A stretch of DNA of 64,000 nt from Protaetia brevitarsis (GCA_004143645.1 RXPK01000081.1:351561-415560), one strand, 5' to 3'. Positions 1 to 12,889 are shown, counted from the first letter of the stretch. The notes: a model not told the origin generated them from the letters alone. Translations and numbers: made by a program.

Positions 1-1020
1 AAATACATAACATGTCTATATAATTTACATAAATACTGACTTATTATGTTTTATAAGGTATCTTCCGCTTATTTTACAAAAAGGAACATCATTTAATCAA
101 ACGTGAAAAGCGTGGACCACGTATAACATTTACTACGCATAAGCATTACTTTATGAAAAATATTTTGACAGGACGTGTTGATTTTTATGTACGCACATTT
201 AAATTGCCAGGTACGATTTCTATAAATTATAATATTAGCATAGTATAACGTATTGTTACTTTTGATTAGTGTATGTATAAATAAACATTATTTCCTCTCA
301 GTATCGTTAGATAAGGTAAACAACATATTTTTGAGTTATTTCAGTTGGAAAGCTTCATCAAATCGAATTTAACATCAAAATTAAATAGTTGCTTGATTCC
401 ACATTTTTATAGAAATATTTAATTTATATTCTGTTAATTTTCTATCATGTATCTATATTATGACTACACGAATATTACGTAAACAAACTTTATTCAGTGG
501 AAAGTTTTATGATAATTATTTGATGATTGTAATCTCAGAATAAAACTACAAAGATTCTGTCTACTAACTGTAGATGTGTATTCGCAAACCCAATATAATT
601 AAGCTGGCATTTAGCATGCAAAATGACATACCAACATTTAGTAGAGAAGCGGAAAAGTAACAGATCAAATGTTTTAAATTATAACATTCATAAAATAAGA
701 ATTTTAAATTTTTATAAATACGGTGCAGTAAAAGAGATTTGCGCAATGAGGATGAAACTGAAACAACCAGACATAAAGAGTAATCGCTACTCTTTGAAAA
801 TATAAATTCAGTGGTACAGATTTGGGGCTATTCTCACATTTGTATAAAGCCGAATTAGTGATCAATTTCGCACTATTTGACGGTACTGGCAAACAAATAT
901 TCGATTAACTGAATCAAAATATTATGTTCATTAACTTTGATTTATTTGAAAATAACGAAATATCTTGTTGCATTAACTGAATTTTTCCTGACAATATATA
1001 TTTTGTTGCCTTAAACCACT
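1..1020. other. AT-rich stretch without recognised gene
   Basis: No coding signature, splice-bounded exon or repeat boundary was recognised. Short open frames on both strands have low-complexity, AT-driven composition. Confidence 0.5.
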
Positions 1021-1029
1021 TAATTAACA

Positions 1030-1430
1030 GGGAGGTAAATGGCGTGACTTAGTAACAAGAGCGAGTGGGATCATAACACCATCTCGAAATTGGATAGAAA
1101 TGCCATCAAATGGTACACTGATTGGTCCAAAACGGCCATATAAACGGACTATATGGCCCGAGAACCAAGTACTTCGAAAGCTTGGGAAATTACCTTGAAA
1201 TTGTAAACAGAAAGGGCATCTGAGTAAGCTGATATTCGTAAAAGAATCTGAATGTGGATTTTGTGGGCAACAAGATGAAACACGCATCCATCTCCTCTCA
1301 AGTTGCGCACCACTGTCAACTCAAGAGCGTTGCACCTGAGAGCATGTGAAATCGAAGAGGAAGACTTACCTCACCTGCTCATTGAAACTCTTTAAAAATA
1401 AGTTTCTCGACAACGTCTATTCCATTACCA
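1030..1430 (+). pseudogene. jockey-like LINE ORF2 C-terminal fragment
   Basis: Decayed fragment of the C-terminal zinc-knuckle tail that follows the RNase H domain in jockey-like non-LTR retrotransposons. One frame reads HLSKLIFVKESECGFCGQQD followed by ETRIHLLSSCAP, a C-x2-C...H...C pattern. It aligns almost base for base over about 200 nt with the better preserved copy at 54340-54560, so both belong to one family. A stop interrupts the frame upstream of the motif and a frame change follows it. The segment upstream (about 1030-1150) may be part of the same insertion but was not recognised. Confidence 0.7.
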
Positions 1431-3025
1431 AAACATCTCCGTTGGTTTTAGGAAAAATTATACTTCTGCGATAAAAGAAAATGTTTTTATTATTATTTAT
1501 CTTCATCCTCAAGCTCATACATTGCATCCCAATTTATTATCAACTATGATACAAATTGGACAATAAAAGCAGCAAATATTTATCCCCAAACGGATGATGA
1601 TACATACATTTACATAACAATAAATATTTGTTGTTAACTCAATAATATTTACATGTGTTCTTCTATCAAGTAGTCTTCAAATATTAACTTGGCAAATACA
1701 GGAAGTACGTCTGCTGTATTGCTGGAATTAACTAAGAGAAAGCCTATTTTGTAATACTTTATAATGTAATAATATAGGTATCTTATAAAATGTAATGTAG
1801 TTCTTAATAATAAAAGTGATATTTAACATACCGTAAGATATTTTGCGACCTGGACAGAGAGTAATTTCGAAAGTCTTTTTTAAGACTGTGTTCAAATAGA
1901 TTTTTTTCTCATTTACTTAGTTTCTTAAAAAGTGAAATTACTTAATATATTCTCAGTTATGAAATAAATCTTTATTATTTATAATTTATAGTTATAAGGA
2001 AGAAGTCACAAAAGCATACGTCCTTGTATAACTGTGGGGCGGAAGGTAAAGTCATTTAAAATGACTCTCTTCAACCAACTTTTTCTTTCCTGCGTTTAAA
2101 CAGTTGCATAGCCTCTTAACTTATTAATTATAATTACCATTAAATAGCGATTCATTTCACAACTAAGAATATAATTAAATTATTTCACTTTTCAGGAATT
2201 TCAGGGAACGAAAAATCTATTCCTCCCACCAATTTTTAAATATGTCCAATTACTAAATCTCACAGTTAATGTTGCCATCTTTTGTATTTGTTGTTGCTTA
2301 TATGTATATAGGTATCTATGTATGTACATATAATAATTACGTAAGATTGCTAGTGTTCAATGTTTGTTTCCTAGATAGACATGTTGATGTGTCAAAACAC
2401 ATTTCTTTAGTTTAGTGAACACATCCTCAGTAATTCTAAGTGCTCTTCACCTTAGTTTTAGATAATCTCTTTGTACCAATATATGTACTATTTATGAGTC
2501 AGTAATAACAAAAATTATTATGTTTGTTCCAGATATAATAACTATGTTTCAAGGAATTTATTATAATTGTCTCTGGTAAACAATTGAAAAGGTCATTAAG
2601 ACAATACATTTAACTTTATTTTACTGTTTGAATTAAGGTTATTCTGAGACTTATTTTAACCAGCGATTTCCGCACTAATTTTAAGTAGAAAAGTTCGTAT
2701 GCCCTAAAACGCTTGATTTTCAATATACACTTGTCGGTTTCTGCGAATACTAAATATCATTTTGAAAATATTAAAGAAGGTAAACCAAAATTTTATCGTA
2801 TTTGGCTTGATGTTCGACTCAATAAAAAAAAAAACAATTTTATCGTTTCACAAGGTACCAACAAATTGTGTAATATATAAAGCGTTAGAATGTCGTTGCA
2901 TAATCCAGTTGCAATGAACAAAATAGTTGAGACGTTTTAACGTTTATGCTACAATAAAGATAAAAATATCCACAGAAATAAAATTGTTTAAATATACAAT
3001 GTGTTTTAATTTTATTATATTAACA
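1431..3025. other. non-coding AT-rich DNA
   Basis: No recognisable gene, RNA or mobile element boundary was seen. The stretch is dominated by A/T runs. Confidence 0.4.
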
Positions 3026-3029
3026 ATAA

Positions 3030-3260
3030 ATGTAATATCAGAAACCTTAGTTTGCCCAAGCCATCACATTAGCAACAACACGTGAACCGGAGTTCTGTCC
3101 TCTTCTTTACAGAATCCGCAAATAACTTCATCTGCCAGGCCTATGTTTATAACAGCTGAAACGTGGATTTAAACAATCCAAGAGATGATGGAAACAGCCC
3201 TCATGCCTGATATGCCTATTTAGTGTGCATTCAGACATCATCATTTCACACTGTTCCTGT
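3030..3260 (-). pseudogene. LINE ORF2 C-terminal fragment
   Basis: On the minus strand the translation contains CTLNRHIRHEG and, after a frame disruption, EVICGFCKEEDRTPVHVLL. This is the H-x-LN-x-H...C-x2-C...E-x-T-x2-H layout of the tail that follows RNase H in jockey and related LINEs. Frames are broken and there is no reverse transcriptase next to it, so it is a dead fragment. Its sequence differs from the copies at 1.2 kb and 54.3 kb, so it comes from another family. Confidence 0.6.
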
Positions 3261-3442
3261 CTTTACTCAGTGAGTTTTTTTAAATACAGTTACACGTAGG
3301 AACCACATAATTATTAATCATAAATTACTAATAATTATTCGACCTCTGAGCTTCTTCTAACTATTTTTTGCAGGTCATTTCTTATGAATCTCCAATTGTA
3401 GACCGGCGTCTTTCATGTAAGGTTCCCACTTTCTTTTATTCT

Positions 3443-3460
3443 CGTTCACATATGTGAACG
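3443..3460. repeat. perfect 18-nt palindrome
   Basis: CGTTCACATATGTGAACG equals its own reverse complement. No neighbouring feature explains it. It could be a dimer binding site or chance. Confidence 0.5.
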
Positions 3461-4334
3461 GGCTTTAGATTTTAGGTATTACTAAATAAAAGCAAGTATC
3501 AGAATGTTTTTCCATGAATACATCATCATTTTTCATGGAATGATTTTGTTTTGTTGATTTTATAAGAAGTTCTGAAATAAACATTAAAGAGCATTTTACC
3601 ACAAATATATTTATATTTTCTTTGATGTGTATTTAATATGCCAAGCATTTCACTTTCTCGCAGTTATTCGTCTGTACTAAGGATAGCAATTCGCTGAATT
3701 TTAGTTTCAGGTCGGTAGCTTCCATTGTGTCGCGGTGTACCTGAAAGTGAGTTTATTTTTGTTTATGCCTATTGTAACAAACAATGAAGTATCTGCCAAG
3801 CAACACGTTACCTATATGTTAAGTTGTATTTTGGTGATATATATTAACTTTTATTGCGCGTACTAAGATAAACCGTCATTAAACATTTCAACTACTTCGT
3901 ACACTAACGATAGTCAACGTAGGACACAGATATTTCATGTTTTTTTTTTTTGTGATACCTACTAGTTTAAAGTTGCTTTTTGCCTCAAGTGTCGCATTTT
4001 AAAGGTGTAAATAAAAAAACGATATTATATTTTGTACTGTTTAGAAATCAGCATGAAATCGTAGTATTTCTATTTTATCACCACCATTTGTAATAAGTTT
4101 GTTCAGCATTCACCTGCGGTTTTTATGGATGTGAGCTAATAAAAAGCCAAAATGCTAAATAGGGACAAGAAAGACGCAGTACTACAGTTACTACATAGAT
4201 AGCTGACATAATAAATACATATGCAACTCCCTATTCACATGCCGGTCTGAGAATTTAGTTAACACAAAGGTCACCGAACGCTATACAATAATGGAATGTG
4301 GTTGCATGTTCAAATTTAAATATTATTTGAAAAT

Positions 4335-5125
4335 GTATTGTGGAAATTAGTTATTTATGTAAAATGATGGAAAAGATCGAAATGTTGATCTCTATGTGTG
4401 TAGAATGACTCTAGATTCACGTTAGAGTGTTTATTTTCGGACCACGTTTTCCACACTTTTTTCTTAAAAAAAAATGTGATTTTCAAGTTGTCAACCACAC
4501 AAAACACTTGGAAATCCTGAAAAAAAAAAACACATTTATCAACCAATAACCGTTGTAATCGAGTATTAAATTGTTTCAACTAACTTATTTTCTTGAAATA
4601 ACACCTTTTTATGTATTATTTTTGTCAAAAAAGTATACATTTTAATTTGTAATGTAGTTGTGATCCTGATACCTGGTGATGACCAATATGCCAACATAAA
4701 AAAAAAATTCCTAGTCAAAATGACAGAATACAAACGTATACCTTTTGGAAAAAATAGTACATAAGATGATGTTATTTTAGTAAAATAAGTTAATTGAAAC
4801 AATTTAGTATTTGGCTACAACAGTTATTGGTTGATAAAGTATTCTTCTTCAATATTTCGACGTATTTTCTGTGGTGACATACCCTGAAAATCGCATCTCT
4901 TTTTAAGACAGAAGATGTGGTCTGCGTCTAAAAACAAACACTCTATCGTGATTCTGGAGTTATTCTACACCCATACGGCCCAATATTACGATGTTCAGAG
5001 TAACCGGACTATTCTGGACATTACCCAAAATGATCAGCAGTTTCTACTATACTATATGTCTGAATAGTAGAAACTACTGGTCGTTTTACATAAATAACTA
5101 ATTCCCACAACAATAAACTTATAAA
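4335..5125. repeat. foldback element, about 790 bp
   Basis: Imperfect inverted arms lie at about 4336-4560 and 4818-5125. The left arm reads TGGAAATTAGTTATTTATGT, and the right arm ends with the complementary ACATAAATAACTAATTCCCA. The inner arm ends share CAACCAATAACC. The right arm carries an extra hairpin at 5025-5086 (GCAGTTTCTACTAT paired with ATAGTAGAAACT). The open frames inside are arm-derived and not convincing genes. A non-autonomous DNA transposon or retroelement-derived palindrome is likely. Confidence 0.6.
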
Positions 5126-5244
5126 CTGTTAATGTAAAGGTAAAAAGTAAAAACACAAGTTAGAAATGACACTCTATTAGACTGATAATGTAATATATGA
5201 TTGAAAGTTCATGATTGAACGTATAGGTATTGATTACGATTAAA

Positions 5245-5502
5245 AGTTCTTTCTAATCTCTAAAATATATATGATTTATTACTCGGTCTTTTATATCATC
5301 CTCAGGTAATAATATCGTTGAATCTACTTGAAGGTAAAAGCAACCACACCCATGCTGCATATATCTGTCATTAACGTTATGTGATGGACAAGATTAATTT
5401 ATATTATTATGAACAATCTTAAATATAATATAAATTGATCTTTTCCATCATATAATTACATGTAGTAATAAATCATATATATGTTTGAGATTGGAAAGAA
5501 AT
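5245..5502. repeat. foldback element with TTCTTTCYAATCTC termini
   Basis: Inverted arms are TTCTTTCTAATCTC plus ATATATATGATTTATTAC at 5247-5285 and their complement at 5464-5500. The terminal word matches the GTTCTTTCCAATC ends of the foldbacks at 13.5 kb and 48.3 kb. A CCTGAGGATG motif (minus strand, about 5295-5305) resembles the start of the hammerhead-like motif in the Penelope LTRs. It is probably a Penelope-derived LTR pair. Confidence 0.5.
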
Positions 5503-5989
5503 GCGTATACGATCTTTGAGGATATAACAATTTAAACAAATCTGAAAAGTATTAGTTTTCAATCCACATATATTCATACTGTACTTAAGGTATCAGTAAA
5601 AAAATATTTAAAAAAAATACATTAAATCATCTTTATACCTTTATTATACTCTTCAAATGCTAATTCTTTAATATTATCATCCATATTTCTAGTATCTACT
5701 CCTTTCTAAAATATCATTAACATTCTTAGTCCATGTGTGTAATTAAAAACAGTAAGCGGCCTTGTAAAAATATCAATTAAAGTATGTTGTAAACAATTAA
5801 AGTTATGGAACACATATTTATTTAATTTATCCATTAATATTTGCAAGATGTTATTGTTTATGCAGTATATTTATATAAAATACTTAAAACATCTACACAT
5901 TTAAGCAGAAATTGTTAATATGGACTATTTGAGTTAATAATTGGTTTTGGACCGCATCCCTTTAAGCAATTAAGATAGTATTGGACCAG

Positions 5990-6165
5990 CATAATTTAAA
6001 AAATGTTCTTTGCCACATATCCCACAACAAAAGCATGAATTGCAACACCAGTCGAAGGTTCTGTTGAAGCAGGAGAAGTATCCTCTTTTGCTATCCTCTG
6101 CAAAAGCTTAATGCTTTCTATAATATTTGGGGTCCGTATATATTGTTTTAATGAAGCCAAAGCTC
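5990..6165 (-). pseudogene. THAP/P-type transposase remnant
   Basis: The minus strand reads LASLKQYIRTPNIIESIKLL and then STGVAIHAFVVGYVAKNI. A block of the form x-GYVAxK is found in the C-terminal half of THAP9/P-element-like transposases. A stop lies just before the readable part and the catalytic core is absent. It sits directly downstream of the THAP-domain exons and probably belongs to the same decayed element. Confidence 0.5.
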
Positions 6166-6236
6166 AATCGTTTTCATTTTCCACGCAATTACTTCCAGGT
6201 GAATGACTTGAGATACTATTTAATATTATTAACCTC

Positions 6237-6786
6237 TTAAATGAATTTACAAACGCACTGCAAGTGCTGGTGATGCATTTTCGAATCCAGGCTACCACCA
6301 GACATTGCAGCCGATTCCTCTAATATGTTGCTCACAACGTCTTCTTCAGTGTTACCTAAGAAAATTTAAATATGATATACTTTTTTAACTATTTATAATA
6401 CAAGAAACTTACGATCAGGTGCACCGTCTCCTCTGAGATTTGTCTTATGCGTAATTGCAATTAACTCCATTTTATTACTATAATGAACATCACAAACATC
6501 ATAGCTTGATCGTCTTTCATATTTGATATTTGTCATGTCCGGACTGTTAATTAACCTGGTCCAAACTTCAAATTTCTGCAGAGGAAATAAATATGTTAAT
6601 ACTACAAATTATGGAAATTAAATATTTACACGGATCAGACACAGATTTTCGTAGAAAATGTTTCAGACTTGTTTACATCACTATTTACTTTTACTATCGT
6701 ACAATGATACTTACATCCACATGTAATCGTAGAATTCGTTCCCTTATTTGTATTTTACAACACGAAACGCAACAATGAAACACCAT
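6237..6786 (-). CDS. THAP-domain protein, three exons, 117 aa
   Basis: A sequence-specific DNA-binding THAP (C2CH zinc) domain is predicted. Exon 1 is 6786-6715 (MVFHCCVSCCKIQIR...), exon 2 is 6575-6413 (KFEVWTRLINSPDM...SSYDVCDVHYS) and exon 3 is 6355-6237. Introns use GT-AG: donors GAT|GTAAGT and ATC|GTAAGT, acceptors CTCTGCAG| and TTTCTTAG|. Phases join cleanly (phase 0, then phase 1). Visible hallmarks are the C-x3-C pair, a conserved W about 20 residues later, a C-x2-H about 40 residues after the second Cys, and LRGDGAPD in the place of the usual AVPTIF box. The C-terminal tail of about 40 residues ends at a TAA and is not recognised. P-type transposase remnants lie just downstream, so this is either the N-terminus of a dead transposon or a domesticated mini-gene. 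The full transposase is missing. Confidence 0.6.
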
Positions 6787-7241
6787 AGTTTCGCAATTTA
6801 AACACAAACAGAGCACATGACAGAGCGCTAACGAAAACAAAAGATACAAAGTATCTCTAGAGGTGAAATGCGAGGAGGGAAAATATGAATAGTTGATTGC
6901 AACAAAATTCGGAGCAAACATTTGCATTACAGCTCAAACCTACCCAGCCCTGCTGTATGTGCAAATTCAAAAAAACATTTTTACATTGATTCCTTTAGCG
7001 ATAACTACAAAGAACAAATTCTGCAAATATAAATCTCTGCACAAGCCGAAAAGGTTGCGGCATCTTTGTTGTATACCGTAAAAGGTATTATATTTCGGGA
7101 CGATTTGCTCCGTTTTGGATATCGAAAATAATATGCGGTGGTGCTTATTGCTGCCAGCCGAAATATCATATGGCTATGAGGAAAATTATAATTTTTGTAC
7201 TAGCAAGCACCGATGTTGTTCTATCCTTTTGGTGTGCATAC

Positions 7242-8164
7242 TGCTGTGGTTAGACAATCCAATTTGCTGAGTGTACTCAAGTTGCATATTTGCTGGTTAT
7301 TGGTTGTTTTCCTTGCTAAAACAGCTGTTGTTCAATTTACCGAGAATTTTTCAAAAATTTTTTTTTTCGACTATTGACGTGAGTAGACGTATTTTTGTAT
7401 ATCTTTGTGGCCATTTTGTAATTCATTTTGATATTGTAAATTTCGCTTTAATTGTCTTTTATTTAGTCCATCAAGGAATTCATATTGTGATAATTGTTAA
7501 TATTATTAATACTTTTTAGATATAAGATCAATTATTATTTTTGTTTAGGAAGATATATTTTTGATTTTTTTTTCTCATTGTAGTTTAAAGAGTTAATTTT
7601 CCGTTATTCAATTTGCTGTTTCATTTTTAGTTTTCAATCACCTTGGTTGGGTGAGTAGAAGCATTGTACTTACAATACAAATACAAGTTTCTTTTTTGTA
7701 AATTTCTAGTGATTGTCCACACTTAGTTTATTTTAATTCGTGGAACCACGTGGATAGTAATTTAAAGGTCGTGTATTTTGGATTATCTTCCTGAACAAAC
7801 AAATCTTTTGCTTTGCATAGGAAATAGTATTGTCCTATTTTAATTTAGAGTCAAGTGCAGTTTTTATTTTAGGCCAGAACCTTCAGTTCACGTTTTTTTT
7901 CTGCACAATCTGTAATTTAATCCGTTATTCAAATAAATTGATTATTAATTAGCATCATTGGGTTGTTAAAAATTCTGTTCTTTTATTTTTATTTTAAACC
8001 TTTTCAATTTTTCGGGTAATTAAGAAAGTCTGATTTCATTCACCCACAATTTACTTTTCGTGGTTAGATTCAAGTTTTAATAACTCTGAGCTAGCTAATT
8101 TAATTTTTCTTTTTCATTGTAAAATTCATTTTGCATTTTCATTTAATCCAATCAGTACACTGCA
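7242..8164 (+). mobile_element. solo LTR (copy A), 923 bp, 4-bp TSD
   Basis: It begins TGCTGTG and ends CACTGCA (family end CACAGCA), giving a 5'-TG...CA-3' LTR with short inverted ends. The flanking 4 bp are ATAC on both sides, as expected for Gypsy-like integration. Collinear copies occur at 49195-49590 (+), 51583-52739 (-) and 59956-60374 (+). Shared landmarks are TACCGAGAATTTT, TTGACGTGAGTAGACGTA and GCCAGAACCTTCAGTTCA. No internal coding region is attached. Open frames inside are not genes. Confidence 0.75.
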
Positions 8165-9790
8165 ATACGTATTGATAACCCTAACTTCCCAGATTAAGCG
8201 GTATATCATATATTACAAAAATGGGGTAAGCTGCATTATTACCGAACTAAAATAAAAAATTTTTGAACATTGTCATGTTTATCATATATGATTTTTGATG
8301 ATTTTTTTGTCGCCTCTAAATTATTATTGGTATTTGTTTTTTACCAATATTTTTATACTTATTGGTGATAATAATAAGCAATTTATATTGTCGCTTTCTA
8401 TATACCTATTGTGCGGCTGTCGTTGCTAATAAGAATAAATATATGCACCAAAAATAGATCACGTTTATGAGAAGTGCACATAATAACTTTAGCCAGTTCT
8501 ATAAATAAATGTAACATCCGACGCGTGAACAGAATTAATCTAATAAAACAATATTGGATAGGTAAACGCAAATTAAGAGAAGAACGGATCCATTCAAAAA
8601 TGTCAACAATCCTTACATATGAACAACAAAGGAAAATCGATAAGCAAATAAACAATTACGATCGCCTCGAGGAACAGATAACATATCAAATTTTCTGGGA
8701 GTGAGATTGTATTAGTACTAAGCACTTCCACAAACAACTTATATTTAGCGAGTTTTTAACTATATATGGCTATTAAATGGTGACAGTAGCAGTTATTGTA
8801 GCGCTTGAAGTGATCGAGTTAAGTTGGTGTCTTTTATTAAGTGTCGTTTCATTATGAAATTGCCCACGCTGTTCCGCAGTGATTCTGGAGGTATTAGCGC
8901 TGTAGATTTTGTTATTTGCGATATTTTCAATTGTTTTTGTTTTTGGTATTTTTTTATCAGTGTATTTTTAAATAGCTTATTTCTTTTAAATACTCATTTT
9001 TAGTATGCGCTAGCTAAAAACAAAAAGATTGCCAACCAACGACATTCATTTATTACTACTGTTATAATTAAAACAGAAAATTTTATGAATCTTTTAAAAT
9101 TGATATCAACTATCTTTGATTTATTAAATTTCTCATTCGCCTTTTACTGGTTTCATAATTTAAACTATTTAATGTGCCTATAAATTAAAAAAATATATTT
9201 TATCAATATCATTTGTCATCATGTTTCCTATCAATAAGTTTATTTTCACTAACATATATTTTTATATACGCAGTTCTTAATACTTATTTTGGTGCTCCAT
9301 TTATTTTTTTTTAGTTTCATTTGAAATGTTTTTCTAGTTATCAATTTGTGTTATTTTCAATGATTATTCTTCAAGTGTCAATTATTGTTTTTAATATGGT
9401 TTCTTTACACGTATTTATATTAAGAAAAATGCAGTGACATCTCTTGAAAGTAACTATTGCCAAAAGAAAGATATGCAGCTTAAACTGCAAAAAAACAAAT
9501 ACTGCTGAAAATATCGAATTTAAAATTTTTTTGAAATTCTATAATAGAAATATAAGATTGAAACTTTCGGAATGATCATAGTTTTATCTTCTTAAGGATA
9601 AGTTTGTTCAACTTTATAGCACTTACGGTATACAGGGTGTTGATACTAAATTTCATAATTTGAATAGAATCATTTTTATGCAGAATTTAATTGTCAGGAC
9701 TATTTGCGGTGTATCTCGGATGGTATCATGTAGATAAAGATTTATTTAAAAGATTATAAGTTTTAACGTTAGCTTCACTATGTATCTTTG
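8165..9790. other. non-coding AT-rich DNA
   Basis: No gene or repeat family could be named. A 76-codon frame at 8474-8704 (+) is rich in K/R/I/N and carries no motif. It was left uncalled. Confidence 0.4.
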
Positions 9791-9797
9791 AATTAAT

Positions 9798-10180
9798 TAT
9801 GCTGTTGTTCGATCACTGCCATTTTTTTAACAGGTTGAAAATCCGTACTAGGCTTAATTATAACATGCCCACTCATAAAATTGGTCGATTTGAGAGAGGC
9901 CCACTTTATATGGCTATAAGGCTTTCCAGCCATTTGAAACACTTAATATCTAAGCCTGTGCTTAAACGCAAATTAAAGTCTTTTTTAAATAAATAAATGC
10001 GCATACTCTTGCAATGGCATCAGTAACCGCTGATCTGATATCATTTGTTGTCGGTATTGCGTAACTATTTTAATGTTATGTAATATTTGTGTACTGCCTC
10101 ATTGTACTTTTATTTGACAATTATTGTCGAGTTCCTGCTTGAAATGAACCACAAATAATAATAAAAATTATATTAATAAT
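9798..10180 (+). pseudogene. LINE ORF2 3' end and 3' UTR
   Basis: The frame from 9799 to 9996 ends in PLYMAIRLSSHLKHLISKPVLKRKLKSFLNK. This is the typical end of LINE ORF2 proteins (x-LYN-LPxxL-x-FK-x-LK-x-FL). It is followed by an A/T-rich 3' UTR that contains TTGACAATTATTGTCGAG, a short palindrome, and ends in AATAATAATAAAAAT. It is truncated at the 5' side and has no RT. Confidence 0.6.
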
Positions 10181-10559
10181 TTTTATCGATCTAATGATTT
10201 TTTCCCATTATTTGTGACTAACTAACTTGCATTAAGATTCCCCATCTTCAAACTCAACCGTTCTCATATTATTTGCAATTCTGTTCAATTTTTGGCGTTT
10301 GCAACTTCTTCCAATAAAATTAAATTTTTCTAAGGATATTAGATATTAAAATATTATGCTGATGTGAATACATATACAAGAATATACGTATCAAGTGTTG
10401 TAACAATAATTACTGGATACTGTACAAATAGTTCTACTAAACTACTTTTTCCAAATAGCTTACTCTATTTCAAAGCTGATTGCAATGCAAATCCAGTGTA
10501 AACCGCCGACATGCTTGATCTTCCATATACCTATATCATAGAAATAAGTAACCAATAAG

Positions 10560-10606
10560 AGAGGCCGTAAGGCGGTGCTCTGTGGGACACCTCTTAAAAA
10601 CAGTTT
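10560..10606 (-). pseudogene. antisense RT motif fragment
   Basis: The minus strand reads LRGVPQSTALRPL, a degraded form of the GVPQGS-x-LGPLLF block of reverse transcriptases. It runs opposite to the LINE that starts about 60 bp later, so it is a separate small insertion. Confidence 0.4.
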
Positions 10607-10659
10607 CCTTTAAGCAACTAGGCTTTCCGGCAGACTATACATAGACCGTTTTCTATGTG

Positions 10660-12645
10660 TTTTAGTAAATAATACCAAAAGAAAATTTTATGAAAATAGA
10701 TTAGAAAAATCAACAAACAAAAGTAAAACAGCATGCCACATTATTAATAAAATAACTAACCCTAAAATCCAGCATAGAATGTATCTCACTACGTAGTGCG
10801 TCAGGAGATAAATAATCCTCAAACCATATGTGAAAGGTTTACGGAAGATTTTCTTTAATCGTGACATTATACCTATGAGTGACACGCCCAATATACCTTG
10901 CGCTAATGATAGCTTTTTTCTCGAACCAACTGATAGGTATGAAGTTGAACGCGTTATATTGGAGATGGCTGAGAAAATATCCGCGGGAATTGATGAATGC
11001 CCTTGTTTCATTTTGAAGTTTGTTGCGTCCCACTTATCGGAGCCATTGTCTATTCTAATAAATAAATCTTTCTACAAAGGTATTTTTCCTGATAAATTAA
11101 AAACTAGCAAAGTCGTTCCCGTGCATAAAAAGGGTGACAAGTTCGAAGCCAAGAATTACAGGCCCATCGCCATACCAACGGCAATTACTAAAACTTTTGA
11201 AAAAAATATAAATGCGCGTCTAATTAGTTATTTAGAAAAGAAAAAGGTATTTTCTAACCACCAGTTTGGTTGCTTACCGGGAAAATCTACATTGGACGCC
11301 ATGCATAATGTCATGACTCACAATTACAAACACCTGGATGCTGGGGACACTACTCTTGGTGAATTTTTTGACTTGTCAAAAGCATTTGACACCAAATTAC
11401 GATATCTTCTTAAGTAAATTGTGGGCATATGGAATACGCGGTACCCCCCAGGGCTACTTTAAGTCGTACCTGTCGAATCGAAAATCTTTCATTGCTATTC
11501 ACAGTCGCGCGAAATGTGTTAGTAAACAATATCTTTCGCCTGCAATAGATATCACCTGCGGTGTGCCTCAAGGGTCCATCTTAGGGCCTACGTTGTTTGT
11601 CATATATGTAAACGACTTGTGTTCTTCATTACCTGCATGTCCTTTTAGTCAATATGCTGATGATACCAATTGTTGTATCGCTAATCCCAACGCTGATGTC
11701 GTTGCTATCAGTACGACAAAGACTATTTCAGATATGCGCTCCTGGTGTGAAGGTAACCGCCTTTACTAACTCTGGAAAAACAAATTGATAAAGTTTCGCG
11801 CGTGTATTGCTGCTATTAGCAGCTTATTTTACGTTCAATGTGATGGCAGATCGATCGCTGTAGGCAAGTCAGCTAAGCTTTTGCGATTGAAGGTTGACTG
11901 CCGTGTAAAATTTCACGAGCATTGTTACACAATAGAAAAAAACCTCTGTGCAATATACTACGGCCTCAGAAACGTGAAGACTTCTGTCGGTGTGGGCGCT
12001 TTGCGTGTGTTTTACTTTTCATATACTGAATCGCGATTACGCTATGCAATTGTTTTCTGGGGATCGACGCCTTGGGCTAACAACTTGCTTATCCATCAAA
12101 AGCGGCTAATAAGATGCATGATGGGGGCATCAACTAGAGAATCGTGTCGACCATTATTTAAACAATTGAAAATCATGCCGCTGGAGTCACTATACTTGTA
12201 CGAGCTTTTATTCTTTTACAAACGTCACGAAAGCCAATTTGTTAAAAATAAGGATATTTATAATCTTATGACAATACGTTCAAGGAATCAACTAAGTGTA
12301 CCAGCTCATAAACTCACTATAGAACGTTAGCCCATACTGTAGGTGTGTAACTTGTTTTAATGCACTACCTGAAGGTATAAGATTAGCCGGTTCTCTAAAT
12401 TCATTTAAAAAAATGTTAAAATAATTTATCTACGAGCATTGTTTTTATACTATTGAGGAATTTATAAACCGCAACAATTAGAACTATAGGTGCAGTTCGA
12501 TTTCGATTTCCTAGAAGTTACTTGATGCCCATTATCTCCTCTATCTCCCTAAAATGTAGGGTAGCGTATGTGAATTCTGTTATTTACTGACAATGTCTAT
12601 GTTGTTTACAACCTATGACAAATAAATTATTTAAAAAAAATATGT
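10660..12645 (+). pseudogene. 5'-truncated non-LTR retrotransposon (LINE RT)
   Basis: Broken ORF2 with reverse transcriptase. In order: a pre-RT segment (RKFYENRLEKSTNKSKTACH, about 10680); fingers/palm (KTSKVVPVHKKGDKFEAKNY then RPIA, 11097-11170; HQFGCLPGKSTLDAM; FFDLSKAFDT near 11390); CGVPQGSILGPTLFVIYVND (about 11557-11616); the catalytic FSQYADDTNC (about 11646); a thumb segment; and a C-terminus CNLFNALPEGIRLAGSLNSF (about 12350-12410) ending in KKMLK-stop. The frame changes near 11390 and again near 11770. The YADD is intact, but the reading frame is not. The 3' UTR ends AATAAATTATTTAAAAAAAA at about 12640. No endonuclease domain is present. Confidence 0.85.
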
Positions 12646-12889
12646 CACATAGGATTTGGCCCATAAAAGAGCACTTCCTCTAACACCGTAGGATTCCGTT
12701 TCTGGAAGAATCTATGCCGTACAATGCCCTCGACAGGTCCAACATCATATAACAAACAACCTGCTTATTCTCCAAGGCGAGCACAACGTTCTAAACACAC
12801 TATTCGAAGCTGTGAGCCTGAATCGTATGACAATACAAACGCGAATTATTGATATTTCTAACCATATAAAAATGAAAATTTTCAGAACT

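Noticed and set aside
4355..4802. Two open frames of 74 and 78 codons on the minus strand
   Set aside because: They lie in the arms and loop of a foldback element. The HRD residues seen there are not followed by a kinase catalytic loop.
8474..8704. 76-codon basic open frame
   Set aside because: Composition follows the A/T-rich background; no family, no splice signals.
9635..9660. TACAGGGTGTTGATAC, like a CAGGGTG transposon end
   Set aside because: No inverted partner within several kb; a lone short match in this repeat-rich sequence is not sufficient.
10688..11033. Minus-strand frames of 107 and 64 codons
   Set aside because: Antisense shadows of the LINE reverse transcriptase region.
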